A stretch of DNA of 64,000 nucleotides, taken from Symsagittifera roscoffensis (Eukaryota > Xenacoelomorpha > Acoela > Convolutidae). The DNA lies in NCBI RefSeq assembly GCF_963678635.1, contig NC_087063.1, positions 52,281,074 through 52,345,073 on the forward strand, in the 5' to 3' direction. Each line of letters opens with the position of its first letter. The stretch's first letter is position 1. This document shows, in pieces, positions 43,593-56,949 of this stretch. A program made the position numbers and the translations under genes. The notes beneath the pieces are model-generated. The model ran no database searches. It was not told the origin of the DNA and saw only the letters and a program-made list of their open reading frames with translations.

Positions 43593-46480
43593 TAGTTTTT
43601 AACACTAAAAAGCCTTTCTCCCCCTGTTATTTTACGACCAACATCCCGTTAAAATCCCTCCCTATGAACAGGACAACCAGGACAACCAGGACAACAAGAC
43701 TCATTATTTACACATGATTGTGAAGGAAATGGTTAAAAAACACTACATAAATACGCCATAATACAAGTAACTCAATGCGAATTAGAACCACAAGAAATAG
43801 AAACAACAAATATAGTAGCAAAATTTTATTTAAAAGTCAGAGCTACAAACTTAACAGGATATAAATTTACAGCGAAAATTCTCAGAGAAAAAAGTACATT
43901 GTTCCCAAGTATCAAATGGAAACAAAAATATAATCGATCAGGAATCTTTCCAACAAAACAATATTGAAAGACTTCTACATTTTAACCCTGACTACTGTAG
44001 AAAAGAACTCAAGCGATTAAAAATTACCACAAATAAAGGCACAAATCAAAGGCGTATAATTCAAGTTTTTCCAGACTCGAAAAAACTTGAAAGATACCAA
44101 GGTCATACAAAACTAGACGATAAATATCCGTTTCATGGCACACACGGACGATTAACGTATGACCTACACGATAAGACTTGAACACCACACATCAGAACAA
44201 ATGACCCTTCTAATTGTAAAGCAGGCACAAAAAAATAAAATTTATCAAGAAAAAACGTTTTTCGAATTGAAAATTCAGTAAGAAAAAGCACAGTTAACAC
44301 GAGATTTAAAAGACGACACAATAATGAATCAAGGAATACGCTTGTCTTGCAAAAATGACCAAGGTTATTGCGACCACACGAACCAATGCAACCATCGTTT
44401 GATTCCCTGAAGACATATGTACCACATTTCAAGTTGCAAGGACTCACGCAAGAATGGTTAAATTTCATCAAAAATATTTCATTGAGTCAATTCTCTTTGA
44501 AAAAGTAAACCCTGATAAAGTAAGATCTAACAGAAATTGTTGTATGAACTATCCATTGAACAGAAAACAAATTAACACGTTTTCAAATCTATCCCGATAC
44601 AGAACTCTCCTGCAAATAAAAAACTCCACTTTACAAAACACAATATTCAGAAAATCTTTTCAAATACGAAAAAGTTTTGACATGAAAACAGGAAAACTAT
44701 TTATTAATCGAACTGAAACGTACCAAGTTATAGTGACGAAAACTCATACATCCCAGTATCATTTTTGAAAAATACAGGAAAAATTCGTGGAAAATTTGGT
44801 CCACCAAATAAAGCTGGTCGAAGGAACTACTGGTCCAAAACTTCGTCCACTAGCACACGTTTACAAGAATTATCACTCATGAACATTCCTAAATTTGGCG
44901 CAACCCACTATGACATCCACTTAGATACGAAAATGGATTACACAATAAGCAGAATTTTTCAAGAAATGTCACTATCAGAATTAGAAACACTCCATCACTT
45001 ATGTGAACTAGAACGAACACAAACTATACAATCACTTGCACTACCAATAAAAAAATTACCTTAGGCAGGATATTTTTTATCAGACAATAGATCAAATTTT
45101 TTTCATTGCGAAGGAAATATACTATTGTAATACACATGTACTAAAAAGTATCACCATTCTATGTTTTTTGAAGACAAACGATGATATAAAAGAATCCAAA
45201 ATTTCTACAAAAATAAAGTACATTTAGTCTATACCTTTTCAGGACGAACACATTTTTGGGATACAGCCGTCCTATGTGGATCTGAAAATAGCCACAATGT
45301 TGTACAGCTAAACCCAGATAAAGACAAATAGTATCTTCTCACCCTACACCCCACACTTATGCCGACATTAGAGAAAATTTCACCAGAAAGTATGAGAGCT
45401 ATTGCTCGTAACATCCAATATAGATTTTTAGTCATTATGTATATAATGCAGATACGATCTACAACATCACTTTCGAACACAATAATTTCAAGGACTTCTT
45501 TCAAAAATGGACACAAAGAAAAGACAATCAAAAACTTCATCCACAAGATATTTCACTTATTAATAGTTTCAGTTTTAAAAACCTAAAAAAAACGAACTTC
45601 TCGCCTTTCGAGGATGGCCCTATTGCATCTTAGAAAGATTGACTATTTTATACGCCATGTTTAATTTTTTTTTGATTTCTCTTCTCATGATTTAAAGGAA
45701 TCTATAACACATGCGCAATACACACACAAGTCAACAAACAAGCAAGTGTAGCACGCATATTGTTTGCAGTACTTTCAAACTCAATTATTAAAATTCACCA
45801 GAAAGTATGAGAGCTATTGCTCGTAACCCCAATATAGATTTTTAGTCAATATGTATATAATGCAGATACGATCTGCAACATCACATTCGAACACAATAAT
45901 TTCAAGGACTTCTTTCAAAAATGGACACAAAGAAAAGACAATCAAAAACTTCATCCACAAGATATTTCACTTATTAACAGTTTCAGTTTTAAAAACCTAA
46001 AAAAAACGAACTTCTCGCCTTTCGAGGATGACCCTATTGCATCTTAGAAAGATTGACTATTTTATACGCCATGTTTAATTTTTTTTTGATTTCTCTTCTC
46101 ATGATTCAAAGGAATCTATAACACATGCGCAATACACACGCAAGTCAACAAACAAGCAAGTGTAGCACGCATATTGTTTGCAGTACTTTCAAACTCAATT
46201 ATTAAAATTCTTTTAGACGCTCAAATGAGTGAATACAATAAAAAAAATATCAACCACACCAAAAACATACGATACTTCACAAGACAACAGAAACAGAACA
46301 CCTACTGCACCACAATTACAAAATTTTTATAGTAATCATCCATTATCTTTGGTAACACGATACTATAGAAATACAGCAATGACAGACCTTATCTCTCCAA
46401 TTCATAGCTACCCACAGAATCCAGTTTCTCATATAGTAGTCCATCAACCAAATATCGAAGACATATAAGAACAATTCGTA
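43593..46480 (+). pseudogene. env: env copy 2, glycoprotein relic
   Basis: Heavily decayed match to the copy 1 env. Recognisable pieces are the ectodomain near 43780-44010, the open piece 44765-45064 (99 codons, with MSLSELETLHHLCELERTQ), the degraded GYFLSDNRSNFF stretch near 45070-45100, and the hydrophobic anchor region near 45610-45680. The cysteine near 43779 (TGC) sits where copy 1 has a TGA. A 415-bp tandem duplication (45381-46210) repeats the juxtamembrane part and adds stops. No intact product is possible. Confidence 0.6.
45381..46210 (+). repeat. 415-bp tandem duplication inside env copy 2
   Basis: The sequence starting CACCAGAAAGTATGAGAGC at 45381 starts again at 45796. The units are almost identical, with only a few differences such as ATCCAA against CCCCAA. 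Both joints lie in AAAATT, a short homology that would allow slippage or unequal exchange. The event is private to copy 2. Confidence 0.92.
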
Positions 46481-46541
46481 GAAAAACCACACACCACTAA
46501 TTTTGATCCTCAGAACAAGAACAACCATCTTTTAGCCAACG

Positions 46542-48300
46542 ATGAGCCGCTAAATTGGATCCCTCAACCGTTCCCTTTCTCACCCATCCAATCTCCAACG
46601 TCACTCTTCTCGCATATCCCTTTCTGAACTCACTTCTTCTCATTGACACTCATTCACTTCTAAGTCATCACGCATGGATTCTGATGACTCCACAATCACA
46701 GTTTTTAACACCATCTCACAATTTAATAATTCCGATATTTATACCCCAGATGAATTTCAGAACTCTGGGCGAGCCCGACCACTTTTCGCAACCTTGTTTC
46801 CGTCCGTTCCACACCGCAACTCCCGATGAAACTTCCCCAGCTCCTTCTTCATACACAGACGCAACACCAATCCTCTCTTCAATGAACCCGACCCCTCCAA
46901 CCACGTCACTGAAGAATTAGAGCACGAACTTGACAATTTCATCACTTAACAACAACAACTTCAAAACACTACCACATTAATTATTCATCACTTATCACAA
47001 TCCATTTCCTCCTCCGAATCCTCCAACCCATCCTTCACAGTAGACCAAACACGAGCCCACCGAGTATTCAAGCGGAAGCACCCCCAATCCCCAAGCACTT
47101 CAACAACCCCGACCACCCCGACTAGTTTCTCTTCACCCGCGACACACTAAAAAAAACGACTTCCTCAAATATAATAAACCCTTTTTTCCACAATACACCC
47201 ACTATCACACTAATGACCACCAATTGAACTTTGTAGACGAATATAGCCTGCTCCCCACCTTATCATGGACATCTCTTTATCAATTCACAAGCCCACTATT
47301 CTTACCTTTGTATAATAACCCAGCCGACAATGAAGTCTGTCAATCCTGACTACACCAACTAACTACAGCACTGCATGAAAATCAATTCACAACCATAGGA
47401 TTAACACAAAAATTAAATAGATTTGTCGCACAGAAAGCTAATAGAAATTCAATTAACCACTACGATCACGCTTTTGCACAATATATGGAAGACACAGTCA
47501 TAGAATAAGATAAAAACACTAACCCCCAACTAACTGAGATTTTTTTTGAAATCAGAATATGTATTTGTAATTAACAGCATGAATAAAAATTTTGATAATA
47601 CTATTTCCACCGCACTCCGAGACACCAAAGCTTATGATTCTGATTTCAACAAGTTTCTTCACTTTTCAATAACTTTTCGTTTTCTCACACCAAAAGAACG
47701 TGACTTGCACTCCTCGCACGGTATAATGCTAAGAACTAAATTAACCTACAAATACACCTCTTTAAAATTTATTTAACACCCTTACATAACTAACACACCC
47801 TCACGAAACTCACAGCCAGATTCACATTCATGAGCTCCAATTACACATCATCAATCTTTCTAAGCTTCACTTATTGTATAAAAAACTAACACACAAGGCA
47901 TCCTCCGTAAGACAAATGTATATATATTGCCCACTAACCAAATCCTTCGATGTTGAAGAAACCCTCTCCCCCTACTGATCATTCCTCACAAATATATGCT
48001 CATTGAAGCCCAAATTCTGGACTACATTCACAATACTAAGTTCAATCACTATCATAACCTAATCAAAAATATATCGCATGAATTCTCACTCAATAATGAA
48101 GAGGACAACCTCATCCGAGCACTTGAGTTTCAATGGCTTCTCCTTCAGACTATATATGTCATCCGCGTGCTTGGCAAACTCCTCGCATCATCAGACACTT
48201 TTCGCACTGATTTCCAAATGGATTTTGTGCCGACGACAATACTTTGTAAAAACAATAACCATTCTTTATATATTTCTCACTTTTCGTTTTTAGATTTCAC
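46542..48300 (+). pseudogene. ORF4, copy 2
   Basis: The conserved acceptor and ATGAGCCG start are present, but the fourth codon is TAA. The globular region is readable in pieces: LSWTSLYQFTSPLFLP near 47260-47310, LTPKERDLHSSHGIMLRTK near 47690-47740, and DYIHNTKFNH near 48018-48050. It ends through LIRALEFQWLLLQT near 48110-48150, which confirms the frame-shifted C terminus inferred for copy 1. The Pro/Ser-rich N terminus is kept as composition rather than sequence. It is not functional, but it shows that the same gene was present in the ancestor. Confidence 0.6.
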
Positions 48301-50097
48301 CTTTCATTCATTTAAAACAAACAAAATCAAATAAAAATTGTAAACTCCTTTCTGTAAACTTTTAAAAATCAATTCAACAATCGCATTATGTAACTGAAGT
48401 AGTAGATTTTTTCTTTCAAAAGCAGTATATTCATATATTTAAAATTCCATGACAGTAAATTATTATTTCTAATGTAGTAAAGTCATAAAAAAATTGCAAA
48501 CTTATTGAAGAAAACTAATATTTTTACAAGACGCGCCGTTTATAAATTTGAATTCTTCACTCGCAATCATAAATCACACACTCTTTCCACAATCACACAG
48601 CTCTCCCTCAAAGAATTGTTTTAAAAATGAACTTCAAGTCTCAATTTTTACTGATAACAACTCTAACCTGTTTTCAAACGTTTGAAATTTTCCCCTCACC
48701 CGGTTGGAAGGAATTATAAAAGAAAGCTAAACTAATCAACGCAGCTTACTAACGCCACGAAACCACAAACTAATATCATGATTAAGGAAGAAAGTCCCAC
48801 GGTACCCAAACCGGTATAGAACACAGATTAAAACTGGACAAACTCTTCTTTCGAAAGCCAACACAAAAATGTCGAGAGACAAACTCAAGACGAAGGATTC
48901 TACTTTTGAGAAAAGGTCACAACCAAAACGAAAAGAGAAAAGCACAAAATGAAAAAGGTTGAACATATAAGTAGACTCTGCTCGAGAGATCATGAAAATG
49001 TAACCCAATTCTGGCCTTATCCACCAGAACGACGTCGCTCAAAGTACATGCTCACACCATGCACTATGACTCTGATACACTTTTTGATAAGAGTGGCTCC
49101 AGGGTGAGCAACTCTTTAAAATAACCAAACTAAAACAAAAACGCTTTTGCGGTAATAACTAATAATAAATCATAACTAAAAATGAAACTTAGCTAACAAG
49201 ATAAAAATATATAAATGCAGTATGTAAAGTTTTCTTAGAGCCCAAGGAACGAGCAGCAAAACAGATGGCAACTCGACTACATTCCAACTCTGGAATGGCA
49301 AATCTATTTGGTTTGTTGCCGAAGTCACTACCCTCTAAGGTTTTTAAGTATGGACTCAACATCGCAGCAAAGGAAACCCATTGAATCAGACCAATGGCCA
49401 TCTCGATGTTGATCTCACATACCGATCATAGTCACTTGGCACTTCACCCTGCACGTAGTCTCGCTCTAAATTTAATGAAATCGATACATCATTGCATCTA
49501 TCAGTAGTCTTGACAGAATCACTCAAGACTACCCACAATCAACGAGACCCATCTTTAAACACGAACAGAACAATCTTCTTCCTTCTACAAGAACAAATAC
49601 AACTCTCCCCTCTTCAAGAAGTCAATGCTCAAAACTTCCAAAGAAAACTACATCACCCGTCCTTCATTACAATATACAACTAAAAGCTCTCTAAACCCCG
49701 GATTGGTGGAACCAGTTCTAAACTAGAATTTATATCAATTTTTTTATTGATAAAACTATCCTTATAAAATAAAACTAACTAACCAATCATTATCCATCTC
49801 TAACATTGACACTTATTTGTAAATGCTGAAACTACTTGTAGTTTCAGCACCAGAACTATTTGAACAAATCATAGACTACAGTTGTCCTCCTTCTGCATAA
49901 AATCCAGGAACTAACTCGCAGAATCCAGTATACACTAGATATATTGAGACTAGGAGATATAAGAGTAAGATTAAGATTGGTATTAGACTAAGAAATTGCA
50001 CGAATCTATCCGGCCGAAAACATATAGCGTGACGAACAGACGGTGTACCTTATCTGAAATTACTCTATGAGTACAGACCAAAGGTCACAACTCACTT
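48301..50097 (+). mobile_element. 3' region of copy 2, probably including 3' LTR
   Basis: Non-coding, collinear with 25661-27592. Shared landmarks: CGCAGCTTACTAA (48740), GGTACCCAAACCGG (48799), GGCC-TATCCACCAGA (49014), GGGTGAG-AACTCTT (49100), the hairpin (49824-49849) and the terminal GACGGTGTACCTTAT...CTCTATGAG block (50038-50073). The first ~500 bases are the most diverged. Confidence 0.55.
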
Positions 50098-50990
50098 CAT
50101 TCCGCACTACGAACATTTTTCAAATCGAATGGAGGCTAGCTAGTCAATCGTATTAAATTCGTGAGACTCAAGCCTTCACACTTGGCCTTTGATAACGTCA
50201 AAATCTTTATTTTTTTTTCTATTTTTTTTCTTTTTCCCAAAAATTAATCGATAATGATTAAGGCGCTTTGCCCTGATATACGAGCAGTTTTGTTTGTAAA
50301 ATAAGGGGGTGTTAAGATTGGGGGGAAATTTTTCAGAAAAAAATTTAAAAAACTTGATAACTTTTTCTGTTTTTTTTGAAAATTTGATCAATTATTTCAA
50401 ATTAATTTTATCAATAGAAGATAGGAACAATCCCTTATTCAACAAAAAGGGATTGTGAATTTTTTTTAAACTTTCAAGCAAGGGCAGAATTGCGAACGAA
50501 GACTAGAGCCAATCGGAACTTTATCGAAATCTGATGTATAACAAGATTTCGTTCATAATATTTTCTCGAGCTTATAAGCCAAATAGAAAGAGTCTAACGT
50601 CAACCACTTGATCAAAATCTTAAATACCTGGTTACAACTGCAAATGTATCAAATAAACACATCCAATATTACAACGGACAATTTTAGAACCAAAAATTAC
50701 ATATCTATTTTATAAAAGTACCACGCGTACATTAATCCAACAAAAATACTCCAAAATCCTTGACTCTCAAGGTTAGCCCTATTAGGTATCAGTAAACTTA
50801 ACTACAAAAACGCATAGCGTATCTTTCTAGTATTCATTTTTATCTAATTGAAGGAGTAAAAAAGAATTGCTCAAAACATATAAAGTAAATTGACAAAAAA
50901 GGCGTTTCCTGTTTACTTTTTGGGAGTTTTTGGGTTTTTCGAGCACGAACTTCAATATATTTCTAGTAAGTTTTTGCCTGGAGTAGCTTG
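50098..50990. other. Spacer between tail-to-tail elements; no gene
   Basis: About 0.9 kb with no similarity to the element 3' ends. A T-rich minus-strand frame (50176-50391) is Lys/Phe-rich and looks like homopolymer-driven noise. A short inverted pair, AATCCCTTATTCAAC and AAAAAGGGATTGTGA, near 50428-50458 forms a weak stem. Confidence 0.5.
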
Positions 50991-51341
50991 CTCATAGAGT
51001 ATTTCAGATAAGATACACCGTCTGTTCGTCACGCTATCTCAGTAGATCTAGCCTATACTGGTATTTACGGGTTAGATGTCTGGAACTTGTTCCAGAGGAG
51101 AACAACTGTATAATAAGTTATATTCAAATTGTTCTGGTGCTGACCAACATCGAGTTGGCCATTATTCTTCTTCAATATGTTCCGTTTCTGCGATGTTGGA
51201 TCCATACCTCAAATCCTGCCAGGGTTTTGATTACGTTAACAGACCAATAAATTTGCCATTCCAAACTCGGAATGTCGTCGAGTTTTCATCTCTCTCCTTC
51301 GTTGCGCGTTCCGTTTGCTCTAGGAAATGTTTCACTTTGCT
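50991..51341 (-). mobile_element. 3' end of copy 3, internally deleted
   Basis: On the minus strand this segment joins ORF4 directly to the part of the 3' region matching 49157 onwards of copy 2, so about 1.1 kb is missing. A second deletion of about 0.4 kb removes sequence between the TCGATGTTG string and the right arm of the hairpin (TCAGCACCAGAAC). The terminal block with GACGAACAGACGGTGTA and CTCTATGAG is intact. Confidence 0.6.
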
Positions 51342-52994
51342 TTTCTATATCTGTATCTTGTTAGTGAGATCAGTTTTAGTCGTGATGATCTTTAGTTCTT
51401 CGGTAAGTGGTGTAAATTCAAAAAGGTTACAAAGCTTGTGATTGAATTTAGTATTGTGAACATGTTCGAGTAGGTTTGTTTCAATAGGCTGGACATATTC
51501 GTGGGGAATTGTGATTGGGCGAGCGTCATCAACGGGGAAAATATTGCTTAGTGGGCAGAATAAGTACATCTGACTGACGGGAACGTAATTACAGAGGATG
51601 CGGTGTAAGGTGTAGATTTAATACAATAGGTGAAGTTTAAGATATATGGTGATGTGCACTTTGATTTTTGAAACAAAAAACAATGTCGTTGGTTACGTGC
51701 AGGTGTGTTTGTCATGTAAAATTTCGTATTAATTTATAATATGTGTATTTGTGAGTCAGTTTGGTATTGAGCATCATTTCGTGTGAACAGTGTATATCTC
51801 TTTCCTTCGGTGTAAAGAAAAGACATGTGACGGCAAACTGGTTAAATTTATTGAAAAATGGTTCTCAGGCTTTGGTGTTTGGTATTGCGCGAGCAACTAT
51901 GTTCTAACACTTCTTATTAGTGCTATCTAGGTGAAATACATATTCTGATCCAATGAAAAAATTTTCTGTTATTTGAGGATCAGTGTTTGGGTCGTCTTCG
52001 TGTGGAATTTCTTCCAATTATCTGGCTATTGCGTGATCATAATGGTTAATGGAAAATCGTTTAGCGCGTGGTGCTATGAATATGTTTAAGTTTGATTTAG
52101 GAGGATGGCAAGGGTTTGTCTTTCATTAAGAGCAGTAGTTAGTTGGTGAAAGACGGCATTACAGAGTTCGTTATCTTCAGGGTTGTTTTCTAAGGGAAGT
52201 TTTAAAGGGATAAAAAAATTGTTGTAAGAGTGCCAGGAGAGACAAGGAACTAGCACATTTTCGTCCTTTTTGTGAAAAATAAGTTATTTTTGCTTTTGTT
52301 AATTTGATTTGAGTGTGTATACTGGGGGAAGAATGGTAAGTTGTGGATCGGCAGTTCTGGGGTATTAGTATGTTGTGGATGATGGGAATATAGTCGAGAT
52401 GATCGTGGACGTCTAATAAGAAACTGATGTGTAGTGTTAGGGTGTTTTCCTTTAAAATTCTCTGTGCTCTTGTGGTTTCAATATGAACTGAATGAGTTGA
52501 GGATTCGGATGTTGAAGCTCAGTGGGTTAGCTGATGAGTTGTTAATGCATTATTTCTTTCATGCAGGTGTTGTTGTTGGGTTAAAAAAATATCTAATTCA
52601 TGCTCTACTTGGTTGTTTGTCATGAGGCTAGGTGCGTCGGGTTGAAAACTTGACTTTGGAGAAAGGATAGGTATATCGTCGGTATATGAAAGGGTGACGG
52701 AGAGATTTATTTCGGGAGTTGGGAAGCAATGGGTTTTAAGGGTGGTTGGGAACAACTTGTATGGCTAGATTCTGACTTATAGAGTTCAACAGGGGTTTTT
52801 TCATTAGAATTATTCAAATTAGATATGGTGTTAAAAACATTGGGTTGAATCGTCTGAGTCCATACGTGGTGAGTTAGAAGAAATTTGGGAAGGGGGGAAG
52901 AGGTAAGATCTGAGAGAGAAATGCGTGAGGAGTGGCGTTGGAAGTTTGGTAGATAGGAAAGGGAACGGTTGAGGGATTCAATCTGTCGGCTCAT
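51342..52994 (-). pseudogene. ORF4, copy 3
   Basis: Start at 52994 with the conserved ATGAGCCG and acceptor. The N-terminal 95 codons are open (52707-52994), then a shift to 52519-52755. The Pro/Ser/Thr-rich N terminus keeps the order SLNRS, then a Ser-rich patch, then TP-E as in copy 1. The C-terminal piece 51345-51569 holds MYLFCPLSNIF, IPHEYVQPIE and HVHNTKFNH, matching copy 1 patches. The middle is broken by stops. This is the third independent witness for the gene. Its end is altered by the 3' deletion, which replaces the last residues with non-homologous codons. Confidence 0.6.
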
Positions 52995-53002
52995 CGTCGG
53001 CT

Positions 53003-55345
53003 AAAATGATGATTATTCTAAGAGCGAAATTTTATTCTGTGTGGTTATCCTTCTGTTTTTTGAAGTGTGTCATCGGTGTTTGGTTGGTGGATTGTTAATG
53101 GGATATTGGACTTCGTTGAAAAAAGCTTCCTTGATAGGTATGGTCAGCATTTGCCAGTGTGTTCCTGTAGTTTTGTGGGGTTAAAGTTAGAGGGTGAATA
53201 TTAATGTGGACTGTGTTGATATGGTGGTGCCGTGAATGTTGAAAAAGTATTGTCCTGTTGAAACTCATATGTGTTTGGCTTTGTAGTTAGCTTTTTGTTA
53301 TATTCGCGAACCTGAGCGTCAAGGAGGATGTTATTAATTGAGGTTGAAAAAAATTCCAAAATTTCTGCAATTGAAATGCGTGCTACGCTTGCTTGTCGAT
53401 TAACTTTTGTTTATATTGCATATCTGTTAAAGATTCTTTTTAGAAGTAAAAAAATATATCGAAGAAAATCAAACATGGCGTATAAAGTAGTCAATAATTC
53501 TAATATATAAAATGGCTAAACTAGAAAGGCTGGGAGCTCAATATTAAGATTAACAAAACCAAAAAATTTATTGGTGATAAATCTTGAAGACGGTATTTCT
53601 CACCGTTAATAAATATATAGTCTCTTATCTGTTTAAAGTATCCGCAGTCGTCTTGTTTATAAAAATTTGAGAAGCCCTCTGTTTCAGCTAGCTTGCGTAA
53701 TTTTTGTTCAGTTGGTCTACTTTCTATCGTATCCATTTTAGGGAGGAGTTCTTGAAACTGTTGGTTTCCAATATGATGATATTTGTCGGATTTAGAGTAA
53801 ATAACGATTGATTGTAGATCACTGTTTGGATTGCGAGCAATTGCGCGTATGCTCTCCGGTGAAAATTTCTTGAGAGGTGACATTATTGTTGGTTATGGGG
53901 TGATGGATAATATTTATATTCGATTGGATAAAGCTGTACTACATTGTGGCTATTTTCAGATCCAAATGGGACAGCTGTATCCCAAAAAAATGTACGTCAT
54001 GATAATGTAAAATGTACTTTATTATTTTTTAAAATTTAGGGATTCGTTGGTAGCATCTTTTATCTTCAAAAAATAAAGTGGAGTAACTTTTTTAATGCAA
54101 TTGTAATACCAAAGAAAATTGCCTAAGAACTTAGTATTTCTGAACTTTGAGTTTTGAAAAGTGGTTCCGGATATCTACATGCTGCTTCTGTTTAAGGGTA
54201 GATTTGAAACTGTTTCATTTTTTTCTATACCTTCTAGGTTTTTATATTTTGTCGATTTGATCTGATTTGACTAAAGTTTTTTTGTCGAAAGGTACAGACT
54301 CTATAAGTGTTACTGGTGAAATTCTATCATTCTTGCGTGTATCTTAGCGATTTGAAATGTGGTACATCTGCCTTGAGGGTAAGAAACGTTGGTTGCTTGA
54401 GTTCGTGTAGTGGGATTGCAATATCCTTGATCATTTTTGCGGGATAAGCGTATTCCTTGATACAAAGAGGTATCGTCTTTTAAATTTTGTGTTAATCTTG
54501 TTGTACGATTTCTATTTGATTTTTCCAGTTAAAAACATGAATTTTTGGTAGCTTTCATTTTTGTGTCTGCTTTACTTTTTGATGGAATGTTGATTTCGAT
54601 GTGTGGTATCCAGTTTTTATCACGAAAATTATAGGTTAAGCGTCCGTGATAGCCGTGGTACGGGTTTTTTTTCTGATTTAGACTCTTTCCCCCCACGTAT
54701 GATCATCAATTTTATGATGTAAGGAGTGGTTTCACAAGGTTAATTATGAAAATCAAATATGTTTGTCATGTTTATATTAGTCGGCATGTCAATTTTCGTG
54801 TTAATCTGTTGGTGGTAACAGTACAAGTTCTGCTTGATGTGCAGAGTCTGGGAAGACTCGAAAGTTTACCATTTTGCGATTTGTGCCTTTATTTTTGTTG
54901 AAATTATTCGTTGCAGTTCGTTTTTGCAAACTTCAGGGCTAAGATGTATAACTCTTTTCATGTTATTTTGGTAAAAGGATTCATTGTCGAGTCAAAAGAT
55001 TCATTTTTATTACTGTTTGAAACTTGTGAACATTGTACTTTCTTTTCTGAGAATTTTGCTGTAAACTGATATCTTGTTAGAGTTGCAGCTCGCCCTTTTG
55101 AGTAAAGTGTAGCTACTATATTTGTTGATTCATTATCTTGCGGCTCAGATTCCCGTTGTGGTACTTGATTGATGGCATATTTTTGGAATGTTTCTTGTTG
55201 ATTTTCTTCACAATCATAATGTGTAACAAGGACATAATGTTGTCCTGTTCGATTGGAACCGTTTTGATGAGATATGGGCTCTAAAAGGGGGAAAGGGTTT
55301 TAATCAGAAAACTTGATAGAAATTACATTTGTATGATAATCCTGA
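53003..55345 (-). pseudogene. env: env copy 3, glycoprotein relic
   Basis: The best-preserved piece is minus 53521-53883 (120 codons), spanning FSPESIRAIARNPN and the juxtamembrane region up to INGEKYRLQDLSPIN. Upstream, ectodomain sequence is recognisable only in fragments, and the GNRS-centred stretch is destroyed. Downstream, hydrophobic anchor sequence and a basic cytoplasmic tail can be followed to the ORF4 acceptor at 53001. Multiple frameshifts and stops make it inactive. It confirms that env lies between ORF3 and ORF4 in all copies. Confidence 0.55.
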
Positions 55346-55349
55346 AAAG

Positions 55350-56507
55350 GGACTATAGAATTTTGAATAGCCTATTGTCTTTTTCGTATATGTATCGTAT
55401 TGGTAGATGAGTTCTGTTTAATGAAGGGAGCGGGCGAAGAGTGAGCTGTTAAATTTGGTGGAGATAGTGGTATTAGATGACGTACTAAATTATTTATTTT
55501 TACGGTTTTTTCAATTTTAAGGATTAAGTTATGTTCTGTAAGTCTCTGGATATTATGTTCTTGTATATCCTTGTGAATATCGTGACTAAATTGTAATATG
55601 TTGAGTGCCCAGTTATGGAGTCGATTACTATCAATGTGTTGTCCAAAAAATGGAGAATGTGTTTAAAAAAAATTTCTAGTCTAATCGTAAGTCTAATTGT
55701 AAGGGTTTACTTGTGCCTTGAAGTTCACAAAATCTGTCGTCTAAAATTTTTGAGAAGTTTGTGGCGAATAGAGTTGGTGATGTTTGACCTGTTCCTGAAG
55801 GTGTTGATGAAAAAGGAAGAATTTCTGGTAATGATAAGGAAGTGTCTGATGAAATATCTATGGGCTCGTTTACTAAGTTTGGTTCACCTTGTGAAAATGT
55901 TTGTGTCATCCAATATGGTAGTGTTTGCGATGAAGTAGGGGGATTAAAGGGAATTTCACGAAATTGTTCAGAGGTAGTCTTATGGAAGATTTGGGGTAAT
56001 TTGTTGGGAAAATATTTGAAGGGATGGAGGGGTACTTTGTATACTAGAAAGAAACAAAGGTGTTGATGATGTTGATGAAGGTATGTTAAAAATTACTATT
56101 GGTGTCGCAAAATGTCTCTTTCGTCGGGGGTGAATGATTTGTCAATCTAATGTTGGTGTTTGTTTTTGGTTTTGGCTTGGGCTTTAATTTCCGTTAAATG
56201 AGGGGTTAATTGTGAAATGATCTTGTTGAAATGAGGGGTTAATTGTTGGTTCGTATTGTTGTTGATTTAGAGGTGCTTGGCGAATAGCTGGTACTAATGG
56301 TTCGAATAGTGATGCGTGTCTTTCTTCAATTGTATGGTGGTTTTCTACAAATGAGGTACGCGTAGATGATTGGGGTCGTCTTGTTTGGCTAGATTTCGGT
56401 GTGGTCGGGAAGTCTTGGGATGTAGTGGTCAGTGGGGATTCATTGATAGAGTGTGGACTAGCAATTTTGAAAAATGTCTGATTTTTTTCTGATAAATTTA
56501 AGTCCAT
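55350..56507 (-). pseudogene. ORF3, copy 3
   Basis: Start ATG at 56507 (MDLNLSEKNQTF). The first 107 codons are open, with the EERHASLFEPLVPAIRQAPL patch matching ERHARLSEPLEPVQRQAPL of copy 1. The piece 55676-55909 covers GEPNLVNEPIDIS. The C terminus ends with the PFSGLSY patch near 55345-55365, overlapping an ATG at the env start position as in copy 1. The two long open pieces lie in different frames. Strong retention of the RQAPL patch and of the disordered composition across copies supports a real protein. Confidence 0.55.
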
Positions 56508-56949
56508 GTTGTTTTAAAGTAATCTTCTGGAAAAATTATAAGCGATTGCAAAAGTAATTATTGCCTCCTTCATGCATTTAAAATTGTTCAGATTAGGAAA
56601 ACCAGAAAAGTCAAAAAAAATTACGAAAAGGATGAAAAAACCCTTTCTACTTATTAAACTTCGTATCATTATTGAATTATTAAGTTTCGTACTTGATTAG
56701 GTGGTCAATGTTTTTGGAGAGAGAAAAGTAGATTTGTTATAGGGAATAGAAATGAATGAATTGACTGCAAAAAAGAAGAAAAAAGAGGATAGTTAGATCT
56801 AAAAAGTGTTTATGAAAAAAAATGCAAAGTTGAAAAGGTGTAGAAAAAAAAGAAAGAAGAGTTCAAATGAAGATTATTAATTGTTTGACTGGGTTGGAAA
56901 GAAGCATTTGAAAATTGCATAGCTTTATCAAATTATTTTTTCCTTTTTC
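56508..56949 (-). other. Spacer upstream of ORF3, copy 3
   Basis: Equivalent of 19250-19721 in copy 1. It contains the GTACGAAAC string near 56684-56692 with CAA instead of the acceptor CAG. No coding sequence. Confidence 0.45.

Larger units (their letters stand above)
38277..50097 (+). mobile_element. Env-bearing Ty3/gypsy-class element, copy 2
   Basis: Collinear with copy 1 from the middle of RT (about 15512) to the 3' end (27592). Content: RT end, RNase H, integrase, spacer, ORF3, env, ORF4 and the 3' region with hairpin. By eye roughly one base in five differs from copy 1, with many indels, so both are old insertions. The 5' part is cut at the gap. It carries a private 415-bp duplication in env. 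Confidence 0.85.

Noticed and set aside
50420-50462. Inverted pair AATCCCTTATTCAAC / AAAAAGGGATTGTGA as a terminator or terminal inverted repeat
   Set aside because: The match is short and imperfect, with no partner at an element boundary.
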